Of a stretch of 64,000 nucleotides of DNA, positions 24,070 to 33,298 are shown piece by piece. The notes below the pieces were generated by a model that was given only the letters and a program-made list of their open reading frames with translations, was not told the DNA's origin and made no database searches. Source of the DNA: Lachnospiraceae bacterium (GTDB taxonomy: Bacteria; Bacillota; Clostridia; Lachnospirales; Lachnospiraceae); assembly GCA_021201665.1 (NCBI GenBank), contig JAJQEO010000121.1:1-64000 (forward strand). Reading direction: 5' to 3'. The translations under genes and the position numbers were made by a program. Each line of letters begins with the position of its first letter. The first letter of the stretch is position 1.

Positions 24070-25962
24070 ATGGGAGAATTTAAGTTGACTACGGTTGAGG
24101 AGTTTGAAGCGGCCACGAACCGGCTCCTCGAGACAGGAGCAAAGGTAGGAGCGGACGCCTACCAGTTCCGCGTAAAGAATCAGACGCCGCACTGTAAGTT
24201 CGGCGAGCAGGGTGTCTGCTGCCGTATCTGCACGATGGGTCCGTGCCGCATTACGCCGAAGGCACCGAGAGGCATCTGCGGCTGCGACGCGCATGGCATC
24301 GTAGGACGTAACTTCTTAAGATTCACGGCAGGCGGCGCGGCCACGCACTCGGATCATGGCCGTGAGATCTGTCATACGCTTTACTGCACGGCTCCGGATG
24401 GAAATTACAAGGTAAAGGATCCGGAGAAGCTGATCCGTATCGCGCATGAGTGGGGTGTGGAGACGGAAGGAAAGGATATCTACGATCTGGCACACGAGAT
24501 GGCTGTCCTTGCTCTCGGCGAGTACGGTAAGGTGTTTGGTTTCCAGAATTTCCTGAAAAGAGCTCCGAAGCATACGCAGGAGATCTGGGAGAGAGAAGAG
24601 ATTCAGCCGCGCGCGATTGACCGCGAGGTTTCCTGCTCTCTGCACATGACACATATGGGATGCTCTTCAAAGCCGGAGGCACTGATCCGTCAGTCGCTGC
24701 GTGCGGGTCTGTCTGACGGCTGGGGCGGTTCCATGGCCGGTACGGAGTTTTCGGATGTCCTCTTTGGCACGCCGAAGCCAATCGATACCGAGGCGAACCT
24801 TGGCGTTATGGTGGAAGAGAATGTCAACATCGTGGTACACGGACATGACCCTTCCCTTTCAGAAATGATCTGCGAGTACGCGGATGATCCGGAAATGATT
24901 GCCTATGCAAAAGAGATGGGCGCAAAGGGTATCACAGTATCTGGCGTCTGCTGCACCTCCAACGAAGTGGCAATGCGCCGCGGAATTCCGATGGCGGGCA
25001 ACTTCCTTCAGCAGGAGAATGTCATCCTGACCGGAGCCTGCGAGGCAATCGTTGTAGATGTGCAGTGTATTTTCCCGGCAATCGGACCTCTGGCAAAATG
25101 CTTTCATACCAAATTCGTCACGACATCCGCGATCGCGCAGATGCCGGAGAGCGATTACATCCGTTTCTCACCGGAGAACGCGGGCGAGAATGCAAAGGCG
25201 ATCGTGAAGATGGCGATTGAAAACTTCAAGAACCGCAAGCCGGAGCTGGTACATATCCCGCAGATGAAGCAGAAGGCGACAGTCGGCTATTCCTTTGAGG
25301 CGATTGTAAAGACCCTGGATACCGTGACAAACTCTCAGGTAGATGTGACCGGTACGACGAAGCCGCTCATCGAGTGCGTGAAGTCCGGCGTCATCCGCGG
25401 CGCGGTTGCGATGGTCGGCTGCAACAACCCGAAGGTACGCCCGGATACCGCGCATATTGCGCTGATGAAGAAGCTGATTGAAAACGATATCATCATCGTA
25501 GCATCCGGCTGCTCCGCACAGGCGGCGGCAAAGGCGGGTCTGATGGACAAGCGTGCCAGAGATCTCTGCGGCGCAGGCTTAAAGAGAGTATGTCAGCTGG
25601 CGGACATCCCTCCGGTACTTCATATGGGCTCCTGCGTGGATATCAGCCGTATGATGGTGCTGGTAGCAGAGCTTTCCAAGGATTCCGGCTGGAACATTTC
25701 CGAGCTTCCGGTAGTCGGCTGTGCACCGGAGTGGATGTCTGAGAAAGCAGTTTCGATCGGAAACTATGTAGTAGCTACCGGTCTGGATACCTTCCTCGGT
25801 GTTGACCCGTACGCGAGCGGCTCCTCAGAGGTGGAAGGACTGCTGCAGGGCGGCATCCGCGACTGGGTAGAGGCCTGCTATACCGTAGAGACCGATATCG
25901 ACAAGCTCGTAGACAAGATGATCGACCGGATCGAAGAAAAGAGAGCTGCTCTGGGGATCTGA
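24070..25962 (+). CDS. acsA: Carbon monoxide dehydrogenase, catalytic subunit of CODH/ACS
   Basis: About 630-aa Ni-Fe-S enzyme reducing CO2 to CO for acetyl-CoA synthase. The N-terminus has the B/D-cluster cysteines (CKFGEQGVCCRICTMGPCRI...RGICGC). C-cluster ligands are all present: His in VHGHDPS, Cys in GVCCTSNE, VDVQCIFP, VGCNNPK, SGCSAQAAA and MGSCVDISR; the catalytic Lys is in WMSEKAVSIG. The ORF track begins at 24037, but TTGGAGGTACTT precedes ATG 24070. A family A repeat starts right after the stop. Confidence 0.97.
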   Translation: MGEFKLTTVEEFEAATNRLLETGAKVGADAYQFRVKNQTPHCKFGEQGVCCRICTMGPCRITPKAPRGICGCDAHGIVGRNFLRFTAGGAATHSDHGREICHTLYCTAPDGNYKVKDPEKLIRIAHEWGVETEGKDIYDLAHEMAVLALGEYGKVFGFQNFLKRAPKHTQEIWEREEIQPRAIDREVSCSLHMTHMGCSSKPEALIRQSLRAGLSDGWGGSMAGTEFSDVLFGTPKPIDTEANLGVMVEENVNIVVHGHDPSLSEMICEYADDPEMIAYAKEMGAKGITVSGVCCTSNEVAMRRGIPMAGNFLQQENVILTGACEAIVVDVQCIFPAIGPLAKCFHTKFVTTSAIAQMPESDYIRFSPENAGENAKAIVKMAIENFKNRKPELVHIPQMKQKATVGYSFEAIVKTLDTVTNSQVDVTGTTKPLIECVKSGVIRGAVAMVGCNNPKVRPDTAHIALMKKLIENDIIIVASGCSAQAAAKAGLMDKRARDLCGAGLKRVCQLADIPPVLHMGSCVDISRMMVLVAELSKDSGWNISELPVVGCAPEWMSEKAVSIGNYVVATGLDTFLGVDPYASGSSEVEGLLQGGIRDWVEACYTVETDIDKLVDKMIDRIEEKRAALGI

Positions 25963-25963
25963 T

Positions 25964-26086
25964 ACATGTCCCGCATCGGTTTTTGATGCGGGACGCAGGC
26001 AATGTTCCGATTTTCGGAGAAAATCGAGAACGGTACCGAGCCCTCGTGCTTTAGCGCGACTTTAAATGGCGAGGGCGAGGCTTTCC
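25964..26086 (-). repeat. Composite hairpin element, family A copy 2 (inverted)
   Basis: Read on the minus strand: GGAAAGCC, a GCCCTCG-type stem, GGTACCGTTCTCGATTTTC...GAAAATCGGAACATT, GCCTGCGTCCC, a GCATC...GATGC hairpin and GGGACATGT. The order matches the plus-strand copy at 34320-34439, with different but complementary stems. It fills the acsA-cooC2 gap. Confidence 0.8.
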
Positions 26087-26110
26087 ACTTGATACTAAGA
26101 GGCAGAATTC

Positions 26111-26884
26111 ATGAAAATAGCAATTACCGGAAAGGGCGGCGTGGGAAAGACAACGTTTGCGGCAACTCTGGCACGGCTTTACGCGGACGAGGGGCGGCCG
26201 GTGCTGGCCGCGGACGCGGATCCGGACGCCAACCTGGGGTTAGCCCTTGGCTTTGACGAGGAGTCTCTGGATGAGATCATTCCGATCACAAAAATGCGGA
26301 AGCTGATTGAGGAGCGGACCGGAGCAGACGAGTTTAATAAGATTTTCAAGCTGAACCCGAAGGTCGATGACATCCCGGATAAATACGCGAAAAAGTGCAA
26401 TGGAGTGAAGCTTCTCGTGCTCGGTACGGTTGAAACCGGCGGGAGCGGCTGCGTCTGCCCGGAGCATGTCATGCTTAAAAGGATTATCAATCACCTGATG
26501 CTTCGCTCCAATGATGTGGTGATTCTTGACATGGAGGCGGGGCTGGAGCATTTAGGCCGCGGCACGACAAGCGGCATGGACGCGTTTATTGTGGTGATTG
26601 AGCCGGGCGCCAGAAGTGTGCAGACCTACCGCAATGTAAAGCGTCTGGCGGATGATCTGGGCGTAAAGCAGGTCTATGTGGTGGCTAACAAGGTGCGGGA
26701 TGAAAAGGACGAGGAATTTATTCGTGCAAAGATTCCTGCGGAAGACCTTCTTGGCGTGATTCACTACAATGCGGAAGTGATTGACGCAGACCGCAACGGC
26801 TCTTCTCCTTATGATTATAGTCCGGCCGCAGTGTGTGAGATCCGATCCATTAAGGATAAACTGGATCATGCCGGTACGTTATAG
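26111..26884 (+). CDS. CooC/AcsF-type ATPase, CODH/ACS nickel-insertion accessory protein (copy 2)
   Basis: 257-aa MinD-family ATPase with GKGGVGKTTFAATLA, CxC in GSGCVCPEH (near residue 116) and DMEAGLEHLGRG. It is diverged from copy 1, with an extra segment (ITKMRKLIEERTGADEFNKIFKLNPKVDDIPDKYA) typical of the AcsF/CooC form. Probably matures either the C-cluster of AcsA or the Ni-containing A-cluster of AcsB; which one cannot be told from sequence. A weak ribosome-binding site lies next to the repeat. Confidence 0.9.
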   Translation: MKIAITGKGGVGKTTFAATLARLYADEGRPVLAADADPDANLGLALGFDEESLDEIIPITKMRKLIEERTGADEFNKIFKLNPKVDDIPDKYAKKCNGVKLLVLGTVETGGSGCVCPEHVMLKRIINHLMLRSNDVVILDMEAGLEHLGRGTTSGMDAFIVVIEPGARSVQTYRNVKRLADDLGVKQVYVVANKVRDEKDEEFIRAKIPAEDLLGVIHYNAEVIDADRNGSSPYDYSPAAVCEIRSIKDKLDHAGTL

Positions 26885-27042
26885 CTGATATACAGGAAAT
26901 TCGCTCCCTGTACGAAAAAATCTCTGCTTGCCGGGACAGCTGCCTGATGATGCTTTGACTGTTTTAAAATCAGGCGAGGGAATGATTACGTTACATTCCT
27001 GAACATTTGGCACTTGGTGTCATCATTTTATTGTGATTTTTG

Positions 27043-27071
27043 TTGCAAAAATGGCAGGATCTTGGTATAAC
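27043..27071 (+). promoter_or_regulatory. Strong predicted promoter upstream of the CODH-like gene
   Basis: TTGCAA, 17-bp spacer, TATAAC, 38 bp before ATG 27109. It implies that the CODH-like gene and acsB can be transcribed separately from acsA. Confidence 0.75.
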
Positions 27072-27108
27072 AGAGAGTAGAAATAAACAAAGAAGAGAGG
27101 CGAATGAA

Positions 27109-27801
27109 ATGAGTGATTCTGCATTACCGAAACTCGAAGTCGCGGACATCATCCAGGCACTGGACGGGGTCTGCAATTCAAAGGTCGATACGACCGGTTC
27201 AACAAAGCCGCTCCTTGAGTGCGTGGTTTCCGGCGTACTGCGCGGCGCGGCTGTTCTGCTTGGGACAGATGGCTCTGAGGTCAGAGACACGGATGAATAT
27301 GTCGCCCTGATCAAAAAGCTGATCGCGAATGACATCGTGGTGCTGGCGATCGGCTATCCAGTACAGGTGGCCCTGGACGCGGGACTGATTGCCGCAGAGG
27401 CAAAGGATCTGTGCGGAGCGGGATTAAAACGTGTCTGTGAACTGGCTTCGATTCCTCCGGTACTGCCGCTTGGCGGGCTGGAGAACGTGGGCAATGTCGT
27501 GACGATCGCAACTGCCTTGTGTAATGATTCCGGTCTTACGGTACCGCAGCTGCCGGTAGTGGGCTGTGACGCGGCCGGTGTGACAGCGCAGGCGGTCGAG
27601 CTTGGCAACACCTTTGCGGGACTTGGCGTAGATACGTTCATCGGCATTATGCCGTACGAGGGTTCTCTTGAAGAAGTATTTGCGGCGAGCGGACTGAAAA
27701 ACGGCCCGGATGCCACACAGACGATTTCTGCGGATCTGGATGAGCTTGCCGACGCCCTGATCGCGGATATCGAGAAAAAGCGTGCGGCGATAGCCATCTG
27801 A
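27109..27801 (+). CDS. Stand-alone CODH C-terminal-domain paralogue lacking the metal ligands
   Basis: 230 aa, aligning end to end with the last ~230 residues of AcsA (KLEVADIIQALDGVCNSKVDTTGSTKPLLECVVSGVLRG against the matching AcsA stretch; both end KKRAAIAI/EKRAALGI). Every C-cluster cysteine of this region is replaced: VGCNNPK is LGTDGSE, SGCSAQA is IGYPVQV, MGSCVDI is LGGLENV. The catalytic Lys (WMSEKAV) is Gln (GVTAQAV). It therefore cannot form a C-cluster. The frame is intact and it has its own promoter and a plausible ribosome-binding site, so it is not an obvious pseudogene. Inference: a structural or assembly partner of AcsB or AcsA. Confidence 0.85.
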   Translation: MSDSALPKLEVADIIQALDGVCNSKVDTTGSTKPLLECVVSGVLRGAAVLLGTDGSEVRDTDEYVALIKKLIANDIVVLAIGYPVQVALDAGLIAAEAKDLCGAGLKRVCELASIPPVLPLGGLENVGNVVTIATALCNDSGLTVPQLPVVGCDAAGVTAQAVELGNTFAGLGVDTFIGIMPYEGSLEEVFAASGLKNGPDATQTISADLDELADALIADIEKKRAAIAI

Positions 27802-27827
27802 TGATACAAGGATTCCTTGTATCATGG
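27802..27827. other. Perfect hairpin after the CODH-like gene
   Basis: ATGATACAAGG-ATT-CCTTGTATCAT without a T-run. Possible mRNA-stabilising 3' end between the CODH-like gene and acsB. ATGATACAAGG also occurs in the direct repeats before recG. Confidence 0.6.
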
Positions 27828-27915
27828 CACTGACCGAAGCAAAACGCAGCTTCAAGATTATGAAGTGCGTAAAAATCTATAGTATTATCTAACTTTATAC
27901 TAGGAGGATAGTAAA

Positions 27916-30045
27916 GTGACTTTATTTGATATTATTTACAGCGGAAATGATGAATTATTTGCCCGCGCGGACAAGGCGATCAGTGACGCGATCGCTCAGT
28001 ACGGCGAGGACAAAGCAGTGGCCTTTCCGGACACTGCCTACAGCCTTCCCTGCTACTATGGTGTGACCGGCCAAAAGGTGGGCAATCTCGGTGAGCTGAA
28101 GGCAGCGCTTGCCAATGTGAAAGAAACTCTGATGGGCAGAAAGCCGAGACTGAACGATGTGTTCAATTCCGGCATCGCGTCTGCACTCTGCGCGGAGTTT
28201 CTGGAGGTCTTGAAGTATCTTGACGGCGCGGCTCCCTACGAGCTTCCGCGCTATGGACATCTCTCTGATGCCATGATCCGTGAGCTGGGTGTACCGCTTG
28301 TTACCGGAGATATCCCGGGTGTGGCGGCGATCATCGGTACAGCTCCGAACGCGCAGGACGCAGTTGATCTGGTAAAGAGTTATCAGGCGCAGGGCATCCT
28401 GGTAACACTGACCGGCGGCGTGATCGACCAGTGTGAATCTCTCGGTTTGAAGACTGGTTTTAACATTCGTGTGATCCCGCTCGGCGATGAGATGCAGTCC
28501 GTGATTCATGTTGTATCCGTGGCTGTCCGTGCTGCCCTGATTTTCGGCAATATCACTCCAGGCGATCTTCCAGGACTGGAGAAATACACGATGGATCGTG
28601 TGTTCGCGTTTGTAAATGCTTACGGTCCGCTGACGGACGAGATCTTTGCGTACGGCGGCGGCGCGATCGCGCTGGGCTTCCCGGTTATTACCAATGAAGA
28701 CCGCTACAGAGTTCCGAAGAGCCTGATTTATCAGGAGGATGTCTCCAAGTTTAACGCGACCTCTCTGGAGGCTCGTGATATTAAGCTTAAGATTACAAAC
28801 ATCGATATCCCGGTAGCATTCGCATCAGCATTTGAGGGCGAGATTATCCGCCGCGGCGACATGCAGGTCGAGTTCGACGGCTCCAGAGTGGACTGCTTCG
28901 AGCTGGTACACAACAAGGATGCTTCTGAGGTAGAGGATCACAAGATCGAAGTCATCGGACCGGACATTGACGAGTTTGAGGTGGGCAGCAAGCATTCGAT
29001 CGGCTACATAGTAGAGGTTGCCGGCAAGAGCATGCAGGCGGACTTCGAGCCGGTATTTGAGCGTAAATTCCATTCTTATCTGAACTGTATCGAGGGTCTG
29101 ATGCATACTGGTCAGCGTGACATGATCCGAATCCGTATCAGCAAGGATACCTTCAACGCGGGCTTCCGCGCGAAGCACCTTGGCGAAGTCCTTTACGCGA
29201 AGGTAAAGAGCGAGTTTGCGGCAGTTGTGGACAAGTGTCAGGTGAAGGTAATCACCGATCCTGAAATGTGTACAAAGCTCCGCCATGAGCTTGCAATCCC
29301 GATGTTTGACAAGCGTGATGAACGTCTGACGACTCTGACGGATGAGGGCGTGGATGTTTACTATAGCTGCATTATGTGCCAGGCATTTTCCCCGAGCCAT
29401 GTCTGTGTGGTTACTCCGGAGCGTCTGGGCCTGTGCGGCGCTGTTTCTTGGCTGGACGCAAAGGCGACCAACGAGCTGGATCCGCAGGGACCCTGCCAGG
29501 TAATCACCAAGGAGAAAGTTATCGACGAGCGTATCGGCGAGTATGAGGATGTCAACGATGCTGTCCGGAAGTTCTCCCAGGGCGCACTGGAGGATGTATC
29601 TCTGTATTCCATTATTGAGAAGCCGATGACAAGCTGCGGCTGCTTCGAGTGCATCTGCGGGATTGAGCCGCTCTCTAACGGCGTCTGCATCGCGAACCGT
29701 GAGTACGCAGGCATGACCCCGATCGGCATGACCTTCTCCGAGCTTGCATCCATGACCGGCGGCGGTGTACAGACACCGGGCTTCATGGGTCACGGCAAGC
29801 ACTTCATCTCTTCCAAGAAGTTCATGAAGGCAGAAGGCGGCATCGCACGTATCGTATGGATGCCGAAGGATCTTAAAGACCAGGTGGCGGATCGCCTGAA
29901 CGAGACAGCAAAAGAGCTTTACGGAATCGATAACTTCGTCGATATGATTGCGGATGAGACCGTAGTTACCGAAGACCCCGAAGCACTGCTCGAATTCCTG
30001 ACCGAAAAAGGCCATCCCGCTCTGGAGATGGAACCAATGATGTAA
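27916..30045 (+). CDS. acsB: Acetyl-CoA synthase catalytic subunit of CODH/ACS
   Basis: 709 aa. Condenses CO, the corrinoid-bound methyl group and CoA to acetyl-CoA. A-cluster ligands are present: CIMCQAFSPSHVC...RLGLCG (near residues 484-506) for the Fe4S4 cube and SCGCFECICG (near 573), whose Cys-Gly-Cys binds the distal nickel. Includes the N-terminal CODH-contacting domain, so it is full length. GTG start with AGGAGGATAG upstream. The stop codon is followed by a 680-bp repeat array. Confidence 0.97.
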   Translation: MTLFDIIYSGNDELFARADKAISDAIAQYGEDKAVAFPDTAYSLPCYYGVTGQKVGNLGELKAALANVKETLMGRKPRLNDVFNSGIASALCAEFLEVLKYLDGAAPYELPRYGHLSDAMIRELGVPLVTGDIPGVAAIIGTAPNAQDAVDLVKSYQAQGILVTLTGGVIDQCESLGLKTGFNIRVIPLGDEMQSVIHVVSVAVRAALIFGNITPGDLPGLEKYTMDRVFAFVNAYGPLTDEIFAYGGGAIALGFPVITNEDRYRVPKSLIYQEDVSKFNATSLEARDIKLKITNIDIPVAFASAFEGEIIRRGDMQVEFDGSRVDCFELVHNKDASEVEDHKIEVIGPDIDEFEVGSKHSIGYIVEVAGKSMQADFEPVFERKFHSYLNCIEGLMHTGQRDMIRIRISKDTFNAGFRAKHLGEVLYAKVKSEFAAVVDKCQVKVITDPEMCTKLRHELAIPMFDKRDERLTTLTDEGVDVYYSCIMCQAFSPSHVCVVTPERLGLCGAVSWLDAKATNELDPQGPCQVITKEKVIDERIGEYEDVNDAVRKFSQGALEDVSLYSIIEKPMTSCGCFECICGIEPLSNGVCIANREYAGMTPIGMTFSELASMTGGGVQTPGFMGHGKHFISSKKFMKAEGGIARIVWMPKDLKDQVADRLNETAKELYGIDNFVDMIADETVVTEDPEALLEFLTEKGHPALEMEPMM

Positions 30046-30729
30046 AAAACTCAAGAATGCAGCGAAGCTGCATTCTTAGGGAGATTCGCCTGCGAATCTC
30101 CCGTAAAATCGACTTGCAAAGAAATCTCGCTTGCGAGATTTCTTGCATGGCGATTTTGAGTTTTTTAACGAGAAAAAAATGCGAAGCATTTTTTTCGAGT
30201 CTATGATGTAGACCAAGCAGAGGGATTCATTCGCTTGCGAGAATTTCCTGCGAGAGAATCATGGCTTTTTTAACGAGAGAAAATGCGGAAAGCCGCGCCA
30301 TTAGAAATCGCGTTTCACGCGATGGGCGCGGCCTGCGTCCTCGATTTTCTTCGAAAATCGGGACATGTGCCGGAGGCATTTTCTCGAGTCTATGATGTAG
30401 GCCAAGCAGAGGGATTCGCTCGCTTGCGAGATTTCTTGCATGGCGATTTTGAGTTTTTTAACGAGAAAAAATGCGAAGCATTTTTTTCGAGTCTATGATG
30501 TAGACCAAGCAGAGGGATTCATTCGCTTGCGAGAATTTCCTGCGAGAGAATCATGGCTTTTTTAACGAGAGAAAATGCCGAAGGCATTTTTCTGAGTCTA
30601 CGATGTAGGCCGAGTAGTGAGACTCATCTGATAGCTTTAAAACACTTAAATGAAAGCATGATTCTGAGTCTACGATGTAAACCACCCTTTTTTTACAATG
30701 AAGTACCACCACAAGGAGGATTAAAAGAA
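30046..30729. repeat. Structured repeat array between acsB and acsD
   Basis: 684 bp without a credible gene. It holds five copies of GAGTCTAYGATGTARRCC (30197, 30386, 30489, 30594, 30666), each with a GTCTA...TAGAC-like dyad. Terminator-like hairpins such as AAAAAATGC-GAA-GCATTTTTT recur. A near-identical direct repeat of about 160 bp lies at 30126-30286 and 30419-30578. The first 120 bp form a branched palindrome closed by AAAAACTCA/TGAGTTTTT. A family A element is nested at 30287-30373. The acsB stop itself lies in ATGATGTAA, the same core. Confidence 0.88.
30287..30373 (+). repeat. Composite hairpin element, family A copy 3 (nested)
   Basis: GGAAAGCC, GCCGCGCC/GGCGCGGC stem with ATCGCGT-TTC-ACGCGAT, CTGCGTCC, TCGATTTTC/GAAAATCG hairpin, GGACATGTGCCGG. 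It interrupts the loop of an AAAATGC...GGCATTTT hairpin that is uninterrupted at 30573-30590, which defines the element's ends. Confidence 0.8.
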
Positions 30730-31671
30730 ATGCCGTTTACTGCGAAATCAGGAAAATTTAACGCAAAAATCAACACCGTAGCAGTCGGTACCGGTGACAA
30801 GGCGATCACACTCGGCGGAGAGAATGTGTTCCCATTCTACACCTTTGACGACGCGATTGAGAACGCGCCGAAGGTCGGTATCGAAATCACGGACGGTGGC
30901 ATGGAAAGCGAGCCGGAATGTGTGCAGAAGCTTTACGAGGGCTGCACAACGGTTGTTGACATGGCGAAAAAAGCCGTTACATTTGAGGGTGTTGACTTTT
31001 TGAGCATTCGTTTGGAGGGCGGAGATCCGAACGGAAAGAACAGACCGACAGAAGAGCTTGTCCAGATCGTCAAGGAAGTCGCTGACGCTGTGGATGTGCC
31101 CCTGGTTGTCTGTGGATGCAAAAATGTTGAGAAAGATTCTGAGCTTCTTGATAAGGCTGCCGCTGCGCTGGAAGGCAAAAATGCCATGATTCTGGCGGCA
31201 AAAGAAGAGAACTATAAGACCGTAGGTGCGTCTGCTGGCCTGGCTTACAAGCAGGTAGTCGGCGCCGAGTCAGCCGTGGATATCAACCTTGCGAAGCAGC
31301 TGAATGTACTGCTGACCCAGCTTGGTGTTGACAGCAAGACCATTGTTATGAATGCCGGTACCGCGGCAGTCGGATATGGATTTGACTATGTGATTTCGAC
31401 TCTGGATCGTGTGAAGGCAGCCGCCCTCTCCCAGGGCGACGCTACGCTGCAGATGCCGATTATTACTCCGGTCGCTTCTGAGGCATGGACTGTGAAGGAA
31501 TCCACCGCTACGGAAGAGGATATGCCTGCATGGGGCAATCTCGAAGAGCGCGGGATTGATATGGAAGTGGAAACTGCCGCTGCAGTTCTCGCTGCCGGTT
31601 CGGATGCAGTGATTCTGAAACATCCGGAATCTGTCAGAACCGTCAAGGCCATGATCACAGAACTGATTTAA
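30730..31671 (+). CDS. acsD: Corrinoid iron-sulfur protein, small subunit
   Basis: 313-aa TIM-barrel subunit that, with AcsC, carries the cobamide accepting the methyl group from AcsE. Family sequence VGTGDKAITLGGENVFPFYTFDDA, RLEGGDPNGKNRPTEELVQIVKEV, MNAGTAAVGYGFDYVISTLDRVKAAAL. AAGGAGGATTAAAAGAA precedes ATG 30730; the ORF track runs 177 bp upstream into the repeat array, which is not credible. Confidence 0.96.
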   Translation: MPFTAKSGKFNAKINTVAVGTGDKAITLGGENVFPFYTFDDAIENAPKVGIEITDGGMESEPECVQKLYEGCTTVVDMAKKAVTFEGVDFLSIRLEGGDPNGKNRPTEELVQIVKEVADAVDVPLVVCGCKNVEKDSELLDKAAAALEGKNAMILAAKEENYKTVGASAGLAYKQVVGAESAVDINLAKQLNVLLTQLGVDSKTIVMNAGTAAVGYGFDYVISTLDRVKAAALSQGDATLQMPIITPVASEAWTVKESTATEEDMPAWGNLEERGIDMEVETAAAVLAAGSDAVILKHPESVRTVKAMITELI

Positions 31672-31743
31672 TGATTGATCATCATTAACTGATATTTGAC
31701 TGCGTTATTTGACTGCTATAAGAAGCGAAGGAGGATTCATAAA

Positions 31744-33087
31744 ATGGCATTAAAAGGCTTGGATATCTTTAAATTATCACCGAAGAAAAACTGTAAAGAG
31801 TGCGGCAGCCCGACCTGTATGGCTTTCTCTATGAAAGTGGCGCAGGGCGCGGTTTCTATTGACAAATGTCCTTATTTTTCCGAGGACGCTAAGGCCTCTC
31901 TGAATGAGGCAACTGCGCCGCCCATGAAGACCATCAAGGTCGGTACCGGAGATCATGAATACGCACTCGGCGGCGAGACCGTCCTGTTCCGCCACGAGAA
32001 AACCTTTGTCAGCAGAACACGTTATGCCGTAACGGTATGCAGCTGCATGGATGATGCGGCGATTGATGCGAAGCTTGAGGAAATCAAGAGCGTAGATTAT
32101 GAGCGTATCGGTGAGCGCATGTTTACAGAAATGATTTATGTAAACTACGCGGCGGCAGCCGGAAAAGAAAAATATCTGGAGCTGGTAAAGAAGGCTGCGG
32201 CTCTTGACCGTGTGCTGGTTCTTGGCTGCGATGATCCGGATGTGGCAGCGGAAGCCCTGGCACTTGTAAAGGATGGCAAGCCGATCCTGAACGGCGCGAA
32301 CGCGTCCAACTATGAGGCGATGAATAAAGTAGCAACCGACGCGAAGGTGACCCTCGGCGTATCCGGCTCCGACATTAACGAGCTGTATGACACCCTGGCA
32401 GCCCTTGAAAAGCTTGGCAACAAGAACCTTGTCTTTGACTGCGGCGTCAATTCCGTAAAGGAAGCTTATCAGATCGCGGTGCAGTTCCGTAAGGCGGCTA
32501 TCAAGGACAGCAACCGTACCTGCGGTTATCCGTCCATCGTCCGTCTGGACCGTTTAAGCGGCGGAGACAAGCATCTGCAGGCAGCTCTGCTTTCCCTGTT
32601 CACTATGAAGTATGGTTCCATCATCGTTCTCGACCAGATGACCTATGCGGAAGCAAACCCGGTCTATGGCCTCAGACAGAACCTTTTCACCGACCCGCAG
32701 AAGCCCATGAAGGTAGAGCCGGGCATCTATCCGCTCAACGGCGCGGACGAGAATTCTGTCTGCCTGACCACGGTAGACTTCGCTCTGACCTACTTCCTGG
32801 TATCCGGCGAGCTGGAGCGCTCCGGCGTACCTTGTAACCTCATCATCAACGATGCAGGCGGTCTTTCCGTACTGACCAGCTGGGCAGCAGGCAAGTTCTC
32901 AGCCGGTACGATTGCGAAGTTCTTTGAGGAGCAGCAGATCGAGAGCAAGGTGAAATCCAGAAAGCTGGTCATCCCGGGCAAGGTAGCCGTACTGAAGGGC
33001 GAGCTGGAGGCAAAGCTTCCGGGATGGGAGATCATAATCGCTCCGAGAGAGGCTGTACAGCTTGTAAAGTTTATGAAAGAGCTTTAA
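31744..33087 (+). CDS. acsC: Corrinoid iron-sulfur protein, large subunit
   Basis: 447 aa. The N-terminal Fe4S4 domain CKECGSPTCMAFSMKVAQGAVSIDKCPY (residues about 17-44) reductively activates Co; a TIM barrel and a C-terminal B12-binding domain follow (LNGADENSVCLTTVDFALTYFLVSGELERS...NDAGGLSVLTSWAAGKFSA). GAAGGAGGATTC precedes ATG 31744. Runs with acsD, as in other acetogens, in the acsD-acsC order. Confidence 0.96.
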   Translation: MALKGLDIFKLSPKKNCKECGSPTCMAFSMKVAQGAVSIDKCPYFSEDAKASLNEATAPPMKTIKVGTGDHEYALGGETVLFRHEKTFVSRTRYAVTVCSCMDDAAIDAKLEEIKSVDYERIGERMFTEMIYVNYAAAAGKEKYLELVKKAAALDRVLVLGCDDPDVAAEALALVKDGKPILNGANASNYEAMNKVATDAKVTLGVSGSDINELYDTLAALEKLGNKNLVFDCGVNSVKEAYQIAVQFRKAAIKDSNRTCGYPSIVRLDRLSGGDKHLQAALLSLFTMKYGSIIVLDQMTYAEANPVYGLRQNLFTDPQKPMKVEPGIYPLNGADENSVCLTTVDFALTYFLVSGELERSGVPCNLIINDAGGLSVLTSWAAGKFSAGTIAKFFEEQQIESKVKSRKLVIPGKVAVLKGELEAKLPGWEIIIAPREAVQLVKFMKEL

Positions 33088-33298
33088 TGGCAGCTGTGTG
33101 ATCAGATGAATCAGACAGATGTTGTGAACAAGAACGCCTGATATCAATGGCTGAATATTTGAACGGAATATTTGAACTCAATATGTAACTGTTGTAATTT
33201 GTCTGTTCTTCAAATCGGAATAGCTGCTTCTGGGAGAAAGGGACAGCCTTCCGGTTTGGAGCATGACAAACAATCTACCATAAAGGAGAACAACCATC

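Noticed and set aside
27109-27801. Plain pseudogene of acsA
   Set aside because: The frame is open end to end with a good promoter and start, and the losses are at ligand positions rather than random; kept as a gene with uncertain function.
30283-30498. 71-aa ORF inside the acsB-acsD array
   Set aside because: It crosses a nested repeat and the terminator-like hairpins, and the sequence is repeat-derived.
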